DNA of 64,000 nucleotides, taken from positions 1 through 64,000 of the forward strand of contig NZ_CP016463.1 in NCBI RefSeq assembly GCF_001713455.1, in the 5' to 3' direction. Origin of the DNA: Bosea sp. RAC05. Its GTDB lineage: Bacteria > Pseudomonadota > Alphaproteobacteria > Rhizobiales > Beijerinckiaceae. Numbering within the stretch: the first letter of the stretch is position 1; every line of letters begins with the position of its first letter. Below, in pieces: positions 34,915-43,532 of this stretch. A program made the translations under genes and the position numbers. The notes beneath the pieces are model-generated. The model was not told the DNA's origin. It saw only the letters and a list, made by a program, of their open reading frames with translations, and made no database searches.

Positions 34915-35415
34915 TCAGCCTCCCATGCCGGGCTGGGGGAACTCTTCGATGTAGGACGTCACCACTCGCTGGAAGAATGGCAGGTCCCAGAAGTTGTCGA
35001 CGCCTTCCGGGCACTCGGCGTCATAGTGGCGGCCGCCAAGAACAATCCACTCATGTGTCCCGGACGAAAAATCGCAAGCCTGTGCCATGGCGCTCGCATC
35101 AGTCCAGGACATGCCGAGCGGGGGCTGCACGGAAGGCCAGCCCTTGGAGAGCAGCACCTCGTCGAAGGCAACCGGCTGGTCATCCTCGTCATGCGTCATG
35201 AACTGGTCGACGCCGACCTCGCTGAGCCCGAGACGGTAAGCTTCCTGCACGCCGCCGAGCCGTTCATAGACGGTGGAGACGAAATCAGAGCAGCAACCGT
35301 AGGCGCCCTCGCCGCGATTGATCGCGCTGGCATCGGTCCCGGGCGCATCGGCCAGCCATCGAGCCAGTTCCGCGCGGATCGCCTCGACGAGCTTCTGCTC
35401 GGCAGCATTGTCCAT
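34915..35415 (-). CDS. Cys-His-Asp protein (papain-like fold predicted)
   Basis: 166 residues. GAYGCCSDF (Cys41/42), GTHEWIVLGGRHYDAECPEGV (His121, Asp132) have the order expected for a papain-fold active site; the second motif is typical of a hypothetical family on proteobacterial plasmids. GGAGAG lies seven bases before the ATG. First gene of a pair with the 34069 gene. Activity not shown. Confidence 0.65.
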   Translation of the reverse strand: MDNAAEQKLVEAIRAELARWLADAPGTDASAINRGEGAYGCCSDFVSTVYERLGGVQEAYRLGLSEVGVDQFMTHDEDDQPVAFDEVLLSKGWPSVQPPLGMSWTDASAMAQACDFSSGTHEWIVLGGRHYDAECPEGVDNFWDLPFFQRVVTSYIEEFPQPGMGG

Positions 35416-35484
35416 GACGTCTCTCCACTCTCGGGCTTTCGCCGCCAGACTGGGCCGGCCGCCCGAAAGTCAAAAACCGCTCGA

Positions 35485-36492
35485 TCACTCGGCAGCAATC
35501 GCGAAGGGATTCGCCTTGGCCGGCAGCGCACTGTCGGCGCGGCGGAGGTCATCGAGAACAGCGACACCCCCGCGAGCCACGCTGGTCCAGACCTGCACGG
35601 CATCGGCGCCGGCCGCCAGCATGGCGGCGAGGTCGGAACCGGTGCGGATGCCACCGACGCCGATGATGGCAGCCGTTGGCGCGCGATCGCGGATGTAGCC
35701 CACCATCCACCGCGACAGTTCCGCCAGCGCAGGACCGCTGTAGCTGCCGGCCACCTGGCTGGCATCGATCGAAGGGGTCGCAACCGACGATCCGAGCAGA
35801 TGATGCCCTGTTGCAGGGACAGCGTTGCAGGCGATGAAGCCATCGGCACCGGCGCCCAGGAACTCCTCGATCATTCCGTCGAGCGCTTCTTCGCGGCGCG
35901 TGGGGTCGAGTTTGACGAGAATAGGCTTCTCCTTCGCGCCAAAACGCAGATTCTTGATCTCGCGGACGTGTCCCGAGAGCGCCGACTTGATCAGATTGGT
36001 GTTCGGGCAGAACGCGTTGATCGTGAAGAAGTCGACATGGGGGTAGAGCGTCGAGCCCAGTGTCCGCATCTCCTCGCCGCGGCCGTCAGGAGAGAACACG
36101 TTGGCGCCGATGCAGGCGACCTGGTCGCCGGGCGATGCCCGGAACGCCGCGAGGTTCGCAGCGAACGCTTCAAGGCCAACGCTGGGAAGTCCGAGGTCAT
36201 GAACCAGCGCATCGTCTCCGACCCGCCACATGCGCTTGCCAGACGTCCCCGAGCGCGGCTTCAGCGTGACCGTACCGGCTTCGATGAAGCCAAAGCCGAG
36301 CCGGCTGAAACCAGCGAGATTGTCGCCGTTCCTGTCGGCGCCCGCTGCCAGGCCGATCCGATTGGATACAGGCATTCCCAGCAGGCGATGGTCGCCGCCG
36401 GCGATGTCGGCGCCACTCTCCTTCAGCAGCGCCTTGACCGAAAGCTGGTAGGCCATCTCGGCCGGCAAGAAAGGGATCAGTCTCTTCAGCAT
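35485..36492 (-). CDS. pyrD: Dihydroorotate dehydrogenase, class 2-like, atypical
   Basis: Oxidises dihydroorotate to orotate in pyrimidine synthesis with FMN. The N-terminus MLKRLIPFLPAEMAYQLSVKALL is the membrane-associating helix pair of class 2 enzymes, and NRIGLAAGADRNGDN, GFIEAGTVTLKPRSG, GANVFSPDG, FIACNAV and AAIIGVGGIRTGSDL follow the class 2 order. Where class 2 has a catalytic Ser before PNT, this protein has Cys162 (NAFCPNT), as class 1 does. Start set at 36492; the open frame to 36570 lacks similarity. 335 aa. Confidence 0.88.
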   Translation of the reverse strand: MLKRLIPFLPAEMAYQLSVKALLKESGADIAGGDHRLLGMPVSNRIGLAAGADRNGDNLAGFSRLGFGFIEAGTVTLKPRSGTSGKRMWRVGDDALVHDLGLPSVGLEAFAANLAAFRASPGDQVACIGANVFSPDGRGEEMRTLGSTLYPHVDFFTINAFCPNTNLIKSALSGHVREIKNLRFGAKEKPILVKLDPTRREEALDGMIEEFLGAGADGFIACNAVPATGHHLLGSSVATPSIDASQVAGSYSGPALAELSRWMVGYIRDRAPTAAIIGVGGIRTGSDLAAMLAAGADAVQVWTSVARGGVAVLDDLRRADSALPAKANPFAIAAE

Positions 36493-36655
36493 GGTGCTCT
36501 CGGTGGAAAATGGATCATCGCCGAAAGCCTGACGGCAACTCGACTCCTTGCGACGATCTTTGTCCGCCAAAAAGGATTGTTCAAGGATTATCGCCGCCGA
36601 TCAGCACTCGTTCCACCGGAGACTGATTGGTCATTCCCGTATCTACCGAGGCCGA

Positions 36656-37564
36656 TCAGGCAGCCCGGCGATTTGGCTGGATTGCATTCCAGACAGCAAA
36701 TGCCTGAGCAAGCTGGCGGCTGGGAAGCCGTAGATAGGTTCGATACAGCCGCTGACCGCGCCGGTCATGGATGCATTCGGATGTCGTCCTGAACTGCCCG
36801 CCGAGCCGGCCGCAGTTTTCGGCGATCCACGCCACTTCATCAGGGAAGACGTGCGAAATAGCGCGCTGCTGCGACCGTGCTGCAGACCATGCACGGTAGC
36901 CAAGATCGACCACCGGTGTGCCGGGCTTTGGGATGAGCAGAGGATTCTCGGTCAAGAATGCGCGCAAAGCCTCGGCCTCGGTTGCATCGGTGAAGAAGGC
37001 AGCGAGCTCGATGAAGCGATCTGGAGACCCGGGGCAATCTTCAAGAGCAGCAGCATCCGTATGTGTCAGATCCCACGCTCCGCGGCTGACATGAGATCGA
37101 CACCAGTACCGGATCGGATCCCAGAATGCGCTGAGCGGCGTCTCGCTGTGCCGCCAGCCCAGAGCGACCATGTGCTGACCGGCGCCGGCGATGCGCTTGC
37201 ATGAGCCGAGGCCGGGACCAGTCGTGAACTCGATCTGCCCTCCAAACTGCTTCTCGAACAACTCGGCCGCCGGCAGGTCGCGGAACACCACGACGCCGGG
37301 CCCATGTCGGGTTCCGGTCAGATAGTGCCACTCGGTGGTCAGATGAGCCGCACACCATTCCTGAACGACCAGGAAGGCCGGGCCCTGGAAACCCATCTCG
37401 CGGGAATGGGTGAAGAACCGATCGAAATCAAAGCGGATCAGGTAGGGGAAATCAGTCTCGAACAGGGCCTCGAACTGAGCCAGCGTCTCCTGAGTCAGAT
37501 CGCCATAGCCGGGATTGCCGTAGAGCTTCCGGCACAGCACGTCGAAGCGGGTCTCCCTGTCCAT
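36656..37564 (-). CDS. Unknown protein, 302 aa
   Basis: GGAGGTG six bases before the ATG at 37564 decides the start; the frame is open to 37621. The sequence is an alpha/beta protein rich in aromatic residues (YLIRFDFDRFF, WCAAHLTTEWHYL). No known motif. A C-terminal basic stretch (RRGQRLYRTYLRLPSRQ) is notable. Function unknown. Confidence 0.7.
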   Translation of the reverse strand: MDRETRFDVLCRKLYGNPGYGDLTQETLAQFEALFETDFPYLIRFDFDRFFTHSREMGFQGPAFLVVQEWCAAHLTTEWHYLTGTRHGPGVVVFRDLPAAELFEKQFGGQIEFTTGPGLGSCKRIAGAGQHMVALGWRHSETPLSAFWDPIRYWCRSHVSRGAWDLTHTDAAALEDCPGSPDRFIELAAFFTDATEAEALRAFLTENPLLIPKPGTPVVDLGYRAWSAARSQQRAISHVFPDEVAWIAENCGRLGGQFRTTSECIHDRRGQRLYRTYLRLPSRQLAQAFAVWNAIQPNRRAA

Positions 37565-37790
37565 CTCGGCACCTCCGGACGATTCGTCGCCACGAACGAA
37601 ATCGTCACTCCTTTGCGACAACGAATCAATTGCATCGCTAGCCGGTGCTTGAGTTCTTTGTGGATCGCCAGATCAGTTTGCCTGGCCTTGACGTCATCGG
37701 ATTGCGAATCGTTTGGTGGATTGCGATCCTTTTGATCTTGCTGTTGCGAGCCGTGGAATGCGACGGATTGGCTGAACAGGAGTGGCATCC
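37565..37790. promoter_or_regulatory. AT-richer divergent intergenic region
   Basis: 226 bp without a gene. GANTC sites at 37623 and 37704; CGAATCGTTT at 37703-37712, shared with the regions before 10416 and 54152; GGATTGCGATCC nearby. Promoters for the 37564 and 37791 genes are expected here. Confidence 0.4.
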
Positions 37791-39212
37791 ATGCCCGTCA
37801 AATTCGATCATTCCACCTTTGCCATCCAGGCGGCTGAGTTCGTTGCGCCGCTGCGTGTCGCCAAGGGATCGACGAGGGTACCGATCGAGGATCTCAGCGC
37901 CGATCTGATTGCTGCCCTGCAGCGGGTTGGCTGGGATGTGGACGGGATCACGGTCAAGTTCCGTACCGACGGGCGGGACGGTTGCGTGTTCAGGGCCGTG
38001 CAGTCGATTTCCGGTATCACGGAAGGCGGGCCGTTTCGCCTCAGGTTCGGAACGCCCCAGCACAAGCGTGGCGGCACCCACGTTCTCACGGGGCTGGACT
38101 TCGCCACGATCCCACCAGGTCTGCAGGTCCAGTACGAGTGCGATGGCAGCGGCCCGTCGGCCTATGTCTATGTCGGCGACAACTGGCCCGCGGACGGCGA
38201 CGAGTTCCTCTCAACCATCAAGGTCAATTCGAAGCTCAATGGCCAGCCGCGCACCTATCTTCGATACAGCGGCCAGCGCGGCGGCCGCATCCCGCATGAT
38301 GACGATCTCGGGCGTGAGTACGCGCCGCTTCCCGGCGAGCCGCTTTCGCTGAGCCTGTCGGATGTCGAGAACCGCATCCGCGATTTCGTCATGGCACTCA
38401 TCGCTCGCCTCGATGCGATGCCGGCGGCCGCCGGCTTCGACGATGTCGACATTGAGGGTGACGCAAACCTGCGCAGGCTCGCCAAGGTCGAGCGCGTTCC
38501 AGCTCCAGTCGATTTTCCGGTCCTCTACGGCTGGATCGACCTCGATAAGGCCTACACGATCCTGGGGCACGGGGAAGAGCAGGGCCGCGGCCCTATCCTC
38601 TCTGGGACCGGGCTGCGCTTCGTCAGCTATGGCGATAACGTCAAGGTTCCAGAGAGAGCTCATGATGGCTTCTGCTACGCCGCGCGCACGTGGTCGCCGC
38701 GGGCCGGTCATCCGCTGGTCCCACGCGATAACGTAGCAATCCCTGTTGAGATCCGCTTGAAATGGCTCAACGACATCTTCGTCTTCGATGGCGACGCCTA
38801 TGACCGCGCCACCCAGGCAACTCATCTGATGCTGGTCGAAACCGGTCGGAAAGCCATGAAGCAGGAAGAATACAATGCCTGCGTCCAGGCCCATGCCGAT
38901 ACGATGGTGAGCGCGGTCGACTATGACGGCAGCTATGCCAACCCGGTCTACCTCATCGGCCGCGAGATCCATTCTGACGAAGCCCAGTTGCTGACGGGTC
39001 GCACGGAGGTGAAGATCGACGGCCGCCACGTCACGACCGAGATGGTCGAAGCGTCCAGCGGCCGCAGCTTCACGCTCTATGGTCCGACCATCTTTTTCCC
39101 GGATGGCATTCAGCGCGCACGGCGCTACAGCGCCGAGATCGACTTCCTGTTCCAGGGCGCTCATGGTCGCGTCAGCGCAAGCCAGGACGACCCTGTCGGG
39201 GCGACCGCCTGA
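37791..39212 (+). CDS. Unknown protein, 473 aa
   Basis: AGGAG eight bases before the ATG at 37791. Two-part soluble protein: residues 1-230 beta-rich (LRFGTPQHKRGGTHVLTGLDF, then PSAYVYVGDNWPADGDEF), and a C-terminal beta-rich half (VDFPVLYGWIDLDKAYTIL). No catalytic motif recognised. It is one of the longest uncharacterised proteins here. Ends PVGATA. Confidence 0.72.
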   Translation: MPVKFDHSTFAIQAAEFVAPLRVAKGSTRVPIEDLSADLIAALQRVGWDVDGITVKFRTDGRDGCVFRAVQSISGITEGGPFRLRFGTPQHKRGGTHVLTGLDFATIPPGLQVQYECDGSGPSAYVYVGDNWPADGDEFLSTIKVNSKLNGQPRTYLRYSGQRGGRIPHDDDLGREYAPLPGEPLSLSLSDVENRIRDFVMALIARLDAMPAAAGFDDVDIEGDANLRRLAKVERVPAPVDFPVLYGWIDLDKAYTILGHGEEQGRGPILSGTGLRFVSYGDNVKVPERAHDGFCYAARTWSPRAGHPLVPRDNVAIPVEIRLKWLNDIFVFDGDAYDRATQATHLMLVETGRKAMKQEEYNACVQAHADTMVSAVDYDGSYANPVYLIGREIHSDEAQLLTGRTEVKIDGRHVTTEMVEASSGRSFTLYGPTIFFPDGIQRARRYSAEIDFLFQGAHGRVSASQDDPVGATA

Positions 39213-39267
39213 TCATCCGGTTTCCTTCAGCGCGGGCATGTCGGTCCGCGGCCCGACCACGTCGTGC

Positions 39268-39591
39268 TCACTCGCCCGGCAGCGGGCACCTGCTGCCCGG
39301 CTGAAGCCCTTTCTGCCTGACCTCTTCGCAAAGCTGGCGAATTTCGGGTGTGGCGGATCTGCGGGCGTCGTCCAGGGCATGTTGCCGGGTTCGGCTCCGC
39401 CAGGCATCCTCAACGAAGATGCCCGTAATCAACGCTGTCACACCGATTGCCATCCCCACCATGAGAGACGACAGGGGGCCGGGCTTGGGGGATCGGAACA
39501 CCCGCCGAAGGATGAAGGATCCGAGGAAGAACGCGGCCATTACGAAAGCCCCTGAGGCTGCGCCAACCAAGAGCGTTTGAATCACTGGCAT
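39268..39591 (-). CDS. Small membrane protein with two helices
   Basis: 107 residues: helix 1 about 6-29 (LLVGAASGAFVMAAFFLGSFIL), basic loop, helix 2 about 42-62 (LMVGMAIGVTALITGIFV), then a hydrophilic C-terminal region with two Cys (CEEV, CPLP). The first helix lies close to the N-terminus. Function unknown. Confidence 0.65.
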   Translation of the reverse strand: MPVIQTLLVGAASGAFVMAAFFLGSFILRRVFRSPKPGPLSSLMVGMAIGVTALITGIFVEDAWRSRTRQHALDDARRSATPEIRQLCEEVRQKGLQPGSRCPLPGE

Positions 39592-39696
39592 TCACCTTTC
39601 ATGGGTGGGCTTGGGGCGCCCATCACTGTCCGCGGTCATCTCGCTATCGAATCGCGCAACGCGGCAGGCGGCCATCTCCGGCCTGAAAGCGCATGA

Positions 39697-39710
39697 ACTC
39701 CAGCTGGAGT
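39697..39710. promoter_or_regulatory. Perfect 14-bp palindrome upstream of the HU gene
   Basis: ACTCCAGCTGGAGT is a perfect inverted repeat in the 245-bp region between the small membrane protein and the HU gene. Suited to a dimeric regulator; the binder is unknown. Confidence 0.45.
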
Positions 39711-39836
39711 GCCCTGGAACCTCAAAAAATGCTGAGGATAACTAGCCGGCCCGCTTGGGCTCTGGCTGAAGCAGGCTTGCTGCCCTTCGAAAAAGAGATC
39801 GAGAAGGATGCCGCCACTCAAACACAGGAGGTTGCA

Positions 39837-40139
39837 ATGGCAGAACCTAAGGCAGGCGCCGCGAGCGTCGTCACCGCAAAGCAGATCGCGGCAATGCTCG
39901 CCGAGAAGCACGAGCTCTCGAAGAAGCAGGCCGAGGCCCTCGTCTCCGACACGTTCGGCCTCGTCGTCTCGAACCTGATTGGCGGCAGCAAGGTTCGCGT
40001 TGCCGGGCTCGGAACGCTCCAGGTCAAGGACAAGCCGGCCCGTACCGCGCGAAACCCCGCCACGGGCGCGACGATCCAGGTCGCAGCCAGCAAGAAGGTC
40101 TCCTTCACCGTCGCCAAGGAGCTGAAGGAGACGATCTGA
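39837..40139 (+). CDS. HU-family DNA-binding protein
   Basis: Small nucleoid protein that bends DNA. 100 residues starting MAEPKAGAASVV after CAGGAGG. The HU/IHF fold is clear: helical N-terminal dimer part (AAMLAEKHELSKKQAEALVS), the strand GGSKVRVAGLGTLQVKDKPARTARNPATGATIQ with the DNA-intercalating Pro of RNPATG, and VAASKKVSFTVAKELKETI. The N-terminal extension of about ten residues before the first helix is longer than in E. coli HU. Confidence 0.92.
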   Translation: MAEPKAGAASVVTAKQIAAMLAEKHELSKKQAEALVSDTFGLVVSNLIGGSKVRVAGLGTLQVKDKPARTARNPATGATIQVAASKKVSFTVAKELKETI

Positions 40140-40201
40140 CACGATCTGACGGGTCATGGCAGATCGTGACGCGTTATGACATCGCCTGACGCGATGTGAC
40201 A

Positions 40202-40236
40202 CCCTGGCGGCCGTTGTCGCTTTCCTGCCGCCAGGG
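40202..40236 (+). terminator. Hairpin terminator downstream of the HU gene
   Basis: Perfect 10-bp stem CCCTGGCGGC/GCCGCCAGGG with a 15-base loop, followed by TTCACTCC. The T-run is short. The 60 bases before it contain three imperfect repeats of GATCTGACG/GATCGTGACG/GCGATGTGAC. Confidence 0.65.
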
Positions 40237-40248
40237 TTCACTCCATGA

Positions 40249-40689
40249 ATGATCTCAGTCCGGCATGGGCAAGATGACCTTGAAAGGCTGCGCGAGAGTT
40301 GTCTGCGGGGCAATTGCGCTCCCTTCGCCCTGACGCTGCATGCCAGGACGGGATGGCCGATCGTCGGCTTATGCCTCGGGACGGCCCCTGACGGCGACGC
40401 ACCGTTTCATCTCCTCTGCCGCGCACCTGACGGGCGCCTCGTCGATGCAGCTGGTCATCAGTCCGAGGACACAGCTCTCCGCCAGTTTGACATGGGTGGG
40501 CGCCGGCACCTCGTGGTGCGCGACTTCGCACCCTTCGAGGTCGCGCGTCGCTTTCGGCGGGATCCGCGTATCGCTCGCGCGATCGAGGCCGCATTAGGCC
40601 AGCTGGTCCCTGATCTGAACCTCGCGCTATCCACCAAGGATTGTGCTTTGCCCTTGTCATCAGATTGCATGCTCGTTCCCGCTGCATGA
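40249..40689 (+). CDS. Small protein with Cys-His-Asp triad, related to the 7322 protein
   Basis: 146 residues. C23 (GNCAPFALTLHARTGWPIVG), H54 (PFHLLCRAPDG) and D66 (GRLVDAAG) match the 7322-7750 protein in spacing and framework, so the two are probably homologous. Start at MISVRHG. The C-terminal half is helical and Arg-rich. The end ...LVPAA lies against the candidate promoter of the next gene. Function unknown. Confidence 0.68.
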   Translation: MISVRHGQDDLERLRESCLRGNCAPFALTLHARTGWPIVGLCLGTAPDGDAPFHLLCRAPDGRLVDAAGHQSEDTALRQFDMGGRRHLVVRDFAPFEVARRFRRDPRIARAIEAALGQLVPDLNLALSTKDCALPLSSDCMLVPAA

Positions 40690-40701
40690 TAGGATCAGGA
40701 T
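40688..40701 (+). promoter_or_regulatory. Candidate promoter element, copy 2 (14-mer)
   Basis: Identical to 4284-4297, here 22 bases before the ATG of the 40724 gene and overlapping the end of the 40249 gene. Confidence 0.4.
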
Positions 40702-40723
40702 CTTCCAAGGTTCAGGATCGAGC

Positions 40724-41011
40724 ATGCATATCCAGGTCAGGCCGCAATACTCGTTCGCCGTCGGCTATCTGGCCATCGGGGCAGTGCTCTACAGCTTTCT
40801 GGCCTCAGGCATCTTCAGCCTCAGCCTGCCCTGGCTCGTTGCCTGGATGGTTGCCTGGCCGGTCCTTCTTGCTCTGAAGACGGTCAAGGCTGCCTTCGTC
40901 CTGGCTGGGGTCGCATGCGGCGTCGCCGGCGTCTTATCGCTCGTGAAAGGACGCCGGGGCTCGGCCGGAATTCTACTGGCGATTGCCGCAATCCTGGTGC
41001 TGGTCGTTTGA
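40724..41011 (+). CDS. Small integral membrane protein, 95 aa
   Basis: MHIQVRPQYSFAVGYLAIGAV: three hydrophobic stretches (about 10-32, 34-62, 78-95) with short polar loops; the frame upstream of this ATG is rejected. Function unknown. Twelve bases before the alpha/beta hydrolase, so probably one operon. Confidence 0.68.
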   Translation: MHIQVRPQYSFAVGYLAIGAVLYSFLASGIFSLSLPWLVAWMVAWPVLLALKTVKAAFVLAGVACGVAGVLSLVKGRRGSAGILLAIAAILVLVV

Positions 41012-41022
41012 AGGTCGAACCG

Positions 41023-41949
41023 ATGACTCCGGGCTGGGACACACTTGCTGCCGGGACATGGAACGTCGCCAAACGGGTCCTGCAGGCATCCGTTTTGGCG
41101 ATCCTCCTGCTTTACGTCTTCCAGCGGTACTTCGTGTTTCCAAGGCACGTCTCGGCGGCCATCAATGGCGAGCCAGGGGCCATGCTTGGCGCAGAACTGA
41201 TCACCGTTACGACCGCAGATGGCGAGCGCCTGGTCGCGTACTGGCGCGCTCCTGAAAGCGGAATGCCCGTCATCGTCACCTTCCATGGCAACGCGTCCTC
41301 ACCGATTCCGCATGCTCAGCGCTTTTCGACACCACCCTGGTCGACCTATGGCTGGGGCTTTCTCACGATTGCCTATCGTGGCTACCCTGGGTCGACGGGC
41401 TCGCCGTCCCAGGTCGGGCTGCTCGCCGATGGTCAGGCAGCGCTTGCCTATGTCACAGCAAAGGCGCCCGACAATCCGGTGGTGCTCCATGGGCATTCGC
41501 TCGGGACAGGCGTCGCACTCGCCGTGGCAATGCAGGCGAAGCCGAAGGCCATCATCCTCGAGGCTGCTTACACGTCCCTGGTGGCCGCGGCCGCGACCAA
41601 AATCCCGCTTCTACCCTATCTGATGTGGGATCGATTCCCTGCCTCGGAATGGATCAAGTCGGTCGATGCGCCTATCGAAATTGTCCACGGGGACACCGAC
41701 ACCATCATACCGATACAGATCGGGCGCGAGCTCGCCAGTCTCAATACGGCCGCTGTGTTCACGTCGGTTCCAGGCGCAGATCATGTATCCGTCTTTGGAA
41801 GTCAGGATATCCGCATCGAGTCTCAGTTGCGGTCATTGATCCCCGCCAGTCGCTGGGACTTCCGAGGCAACAGGACGACGCCGCTGATCAACCGGCTCGA
41901 CGAGTTCCCTGCTCCGGCTTCCACCCGGAAGCAGAAGCCAATGCCATAG
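41023..41949 (+). CDS. Membrane-anchored alpha/beta hydrolase (BEM46/ABHD13-like)
   Basis: 308 residues. An N-terminal anchor (VAKRVLQASVLAILLLYVF, 16-34) precedes a hydrolase domain with the oxyanion HGN (VTFHGNASS), YRGYPGSTGSPS, nucleophile GHSLGTG (Ser), acid in HGDTDTIIP and His in PGADHVSVF. This is the pattern of COG1073-type membrane-bound hydrolases (BEM46 family). Substrate unknown. AAGG eight bases before the ATG. Confidence 0.85.
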   Translation: MTPGWDTLAAGTWNVAKRVLQASVLAILLLYVFQRYFVFPRHVSAAINGEPGAMLGAELITVTTADGERLVAYWRAPESGMPVIVTFHGNASSPIPHAQRFSTPPWSTYGWGFLTIAYRGYPGSTGSPSQVGLLADGQAALAYVTAKAPDNPVVLHGHSLGTGVALAVAMQAKPKAIILEAAYTSLVAAAATKIPLLPYLMWDRFPASEWIKSVDAPIEIVHGDTDTIIPIQIGRELASLNTAAVFTSVPGADHVSVFGSQDIRIESQLRSLIPASRWDFRGNRTTPLINRLDEFPAPASTRKQKPMP

Positions 41950-42038
41950 GAATAGCAGTCCAAATCTGGCGCTATCTCCTCGCCCAATTTCCCGCTTTCG
42001 TATTCGCGGCGTAACCTCTCGGCGCATAGGAGATTGTC

Positions 42039-42407
42039 ATGAGCAGCCCGAAGACCCTTCACTTCCTCGCGATGTCCGGCGCAGGCGCCAATGTCGAACA
42101 TGCCCCCTGTTTCCCTGGCCTCGACGAGCTCAAGGAATGGCTGTTCGCCTACGCGGCTGAAGCCTATCGGTCCGAGTTCAATGCCGACTTCGAGTCGGCC
42201 TATGACGTCGTCGAAGGCGACAAGGATGACAGGTGGCGCGCAACAGCCGAGTGGGCAGTTCACCGCGGCCGCGAGGAGTGGTTCATCGCCGAGCGCTCGT
42301 TCGCCAGCGTCGATGCCAACGGGTCGGCGCTTTCCCCCCAGGCGATCGTCACGACCCTCGACGAGCGGTATCTCGAAGATCTTCGCGCCCCAACCCCCGC
42401 AATCTGA
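42039..42407 (+). CDS. Unknown protein with APTPAI tail, 122 aa
   Basis: Starts MSSPKTLHFLAMSGAG after a GTAACCTCTCGG candidate -10 about 28 bases upstream. Acidic alpha/beta sequence (AYDVVEGDKDDRWRATAEWAV). Ends LRAPTPAI. One base separates it from the next gene. Function unknown. Confidence 0.68.
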   Translation: MSSPKTLHFLAMSGAGANVEHAPCFPGLDELKEWLFAYAAEAYRSEFNADFESAYDVVEGDKDDRWRATAEWAVHRGREEWFIAERSFASVDANGSALSPQAIVTTLDERYLEDLRAPTPAI

Positions 42408-42408
42408 C

Positions 42409-43530
42409 ATGGCGAAGTCGAAGTACGTCGAAGGGCTTGGCAACGTCGTTGTCGAGACGCTGGGGAACACGGCTCACTCGACGAAAATCAGTGTTTCCGT
42501 CCTGAACCAGGGCAAGGTCGCCAGCGCGGCCTCTTTCGTCGTTCTCCTCGATGAGGACCTGCAGCCGCGACTGAGGCGTGTTCAGGAACCCTACGCGGCG
42601 ACGCCGTCCGGTCTTGCCCTGTGCGCCTCGCTCGCCCAGGAGTTTCTGGATGAGGAAGTGACGGCGCGCTTCTTCCTGATGCTCGGGCGCATTGAGATGG
42701 ATCTCGGCGGTCTTCGGCGAGAGAAAGAAGCAGTCGAGCGCGGCGCAACACCGCTGGCCAGCGTCACCTCTCGTATCGAGCAGCTCGAACGGGCTCGGGG
42801 CATGCTGAAGAAGTGGTCTGATGCACCGTCCGTGAAGACGTTGCCTCGACACTTCGGGCCGAGCTGTCCGGCATCCCTCGGGTTCTCGACGCAGGCGATG
42901 GCGGATCCACTGGAGGTTCTTCAGGCCGACCGCGTCATATCGGTTCCCAACGATGCCGCTCTTCTGACGGTCTCTGCCCTGGCGAAGGCGTCGCATGGGG
43001 ACGGGCGTAATGTCATCGGCTTCTCGTACAGGAACGACCCCGTGGGCGGTGGCCAGATGGGCCTGTACGATGGTCTGACCCGGACTGACTCGCGCTTTGA
43101 GCCATGGGTCTACTCGGCCGGGTCACTGTCTCGCGTGCTCAGAGAGGGTGGGATCACCGATCGCGACCTCGCAATCGTCGAGACCACGATACCTGTCGTC
43201 GATCAGGCGCATGCGTTCCTGAGCCGCCTCGAAACCATGGGCGTCGATCCGACGGTCATCGTGATCGAGGCTTCTGAACTTCGCATCGGCAAGGCCTCGC
43301 AACTGCTGGCCGCCTATGAGCGACGGCCAACCGAGGAGCTTTTCCTCAATGAGGTCGAGCGCCGTCTGGCTGAAGCACCTGCTTTGACGCTCGGTGACTA
43401 CGTCTCGATCGTCGACGTCGTTGCCGGCCGCTACGGCATGGATGTCGATGAGGCGTTCGAGACGTTTCGCCGTGAACGCGGTGACGCCTACAGCATCCAT
43501 CCCGTCGAGCGGTCTGGACCCGGCTTCTGA
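42409..43530 (+). CDS. Unknown protein, 373 aa
   Basis: Starts MAKSKYVEGLGNVVVE immediately after the 42039 gene. Soluble alpha/beta with a coiled-coil around 85-130 and an LRIGKASQLL helix near the end. It ends SGPGF. No recognised domain. The convergent gene at 43533 ends two bases away. Confidence 0.7.
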   Translation: MAKSKYVEGLGNVVVETLGNTAHSTKISVSVLNQGKVASAASFVVLLDEDLQPRLRRVQEPYAATPSGLALCASLAQEFLDEEVTARFFLMLGRIEMDLGGLRREKEAVERGATPLASVTSRIEQLERARGMLKKWSDAPSVKTLPRHFGPSCPASLGFSTQAMADPLEVLQADRVISVPNDAALLTVSALAKASHGDGRNVIGFSYRNDPVGGGQMGLYDGLTRTDSRFEPWVYSAGSLSRVLREGGITDRDLAIVETTIPVVDQAHAFLSRLETMGVDPTVIVIEASELRIGKASQLLAAYERRPTEELFLNEVERRLAEAPALTLGDYVSIVDVVAGRYGMDVDEAFETFRRERGDAYSIHPVERSGPGF

Positions 43531-43532
43531 TT

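Noticed and set aside
34873..36792. + strand open frame of 639 codons
   Set aside because: Lies opposite pyrD and the Cys-His-Asp gene, both clear; composition typical of an antisense shadow.
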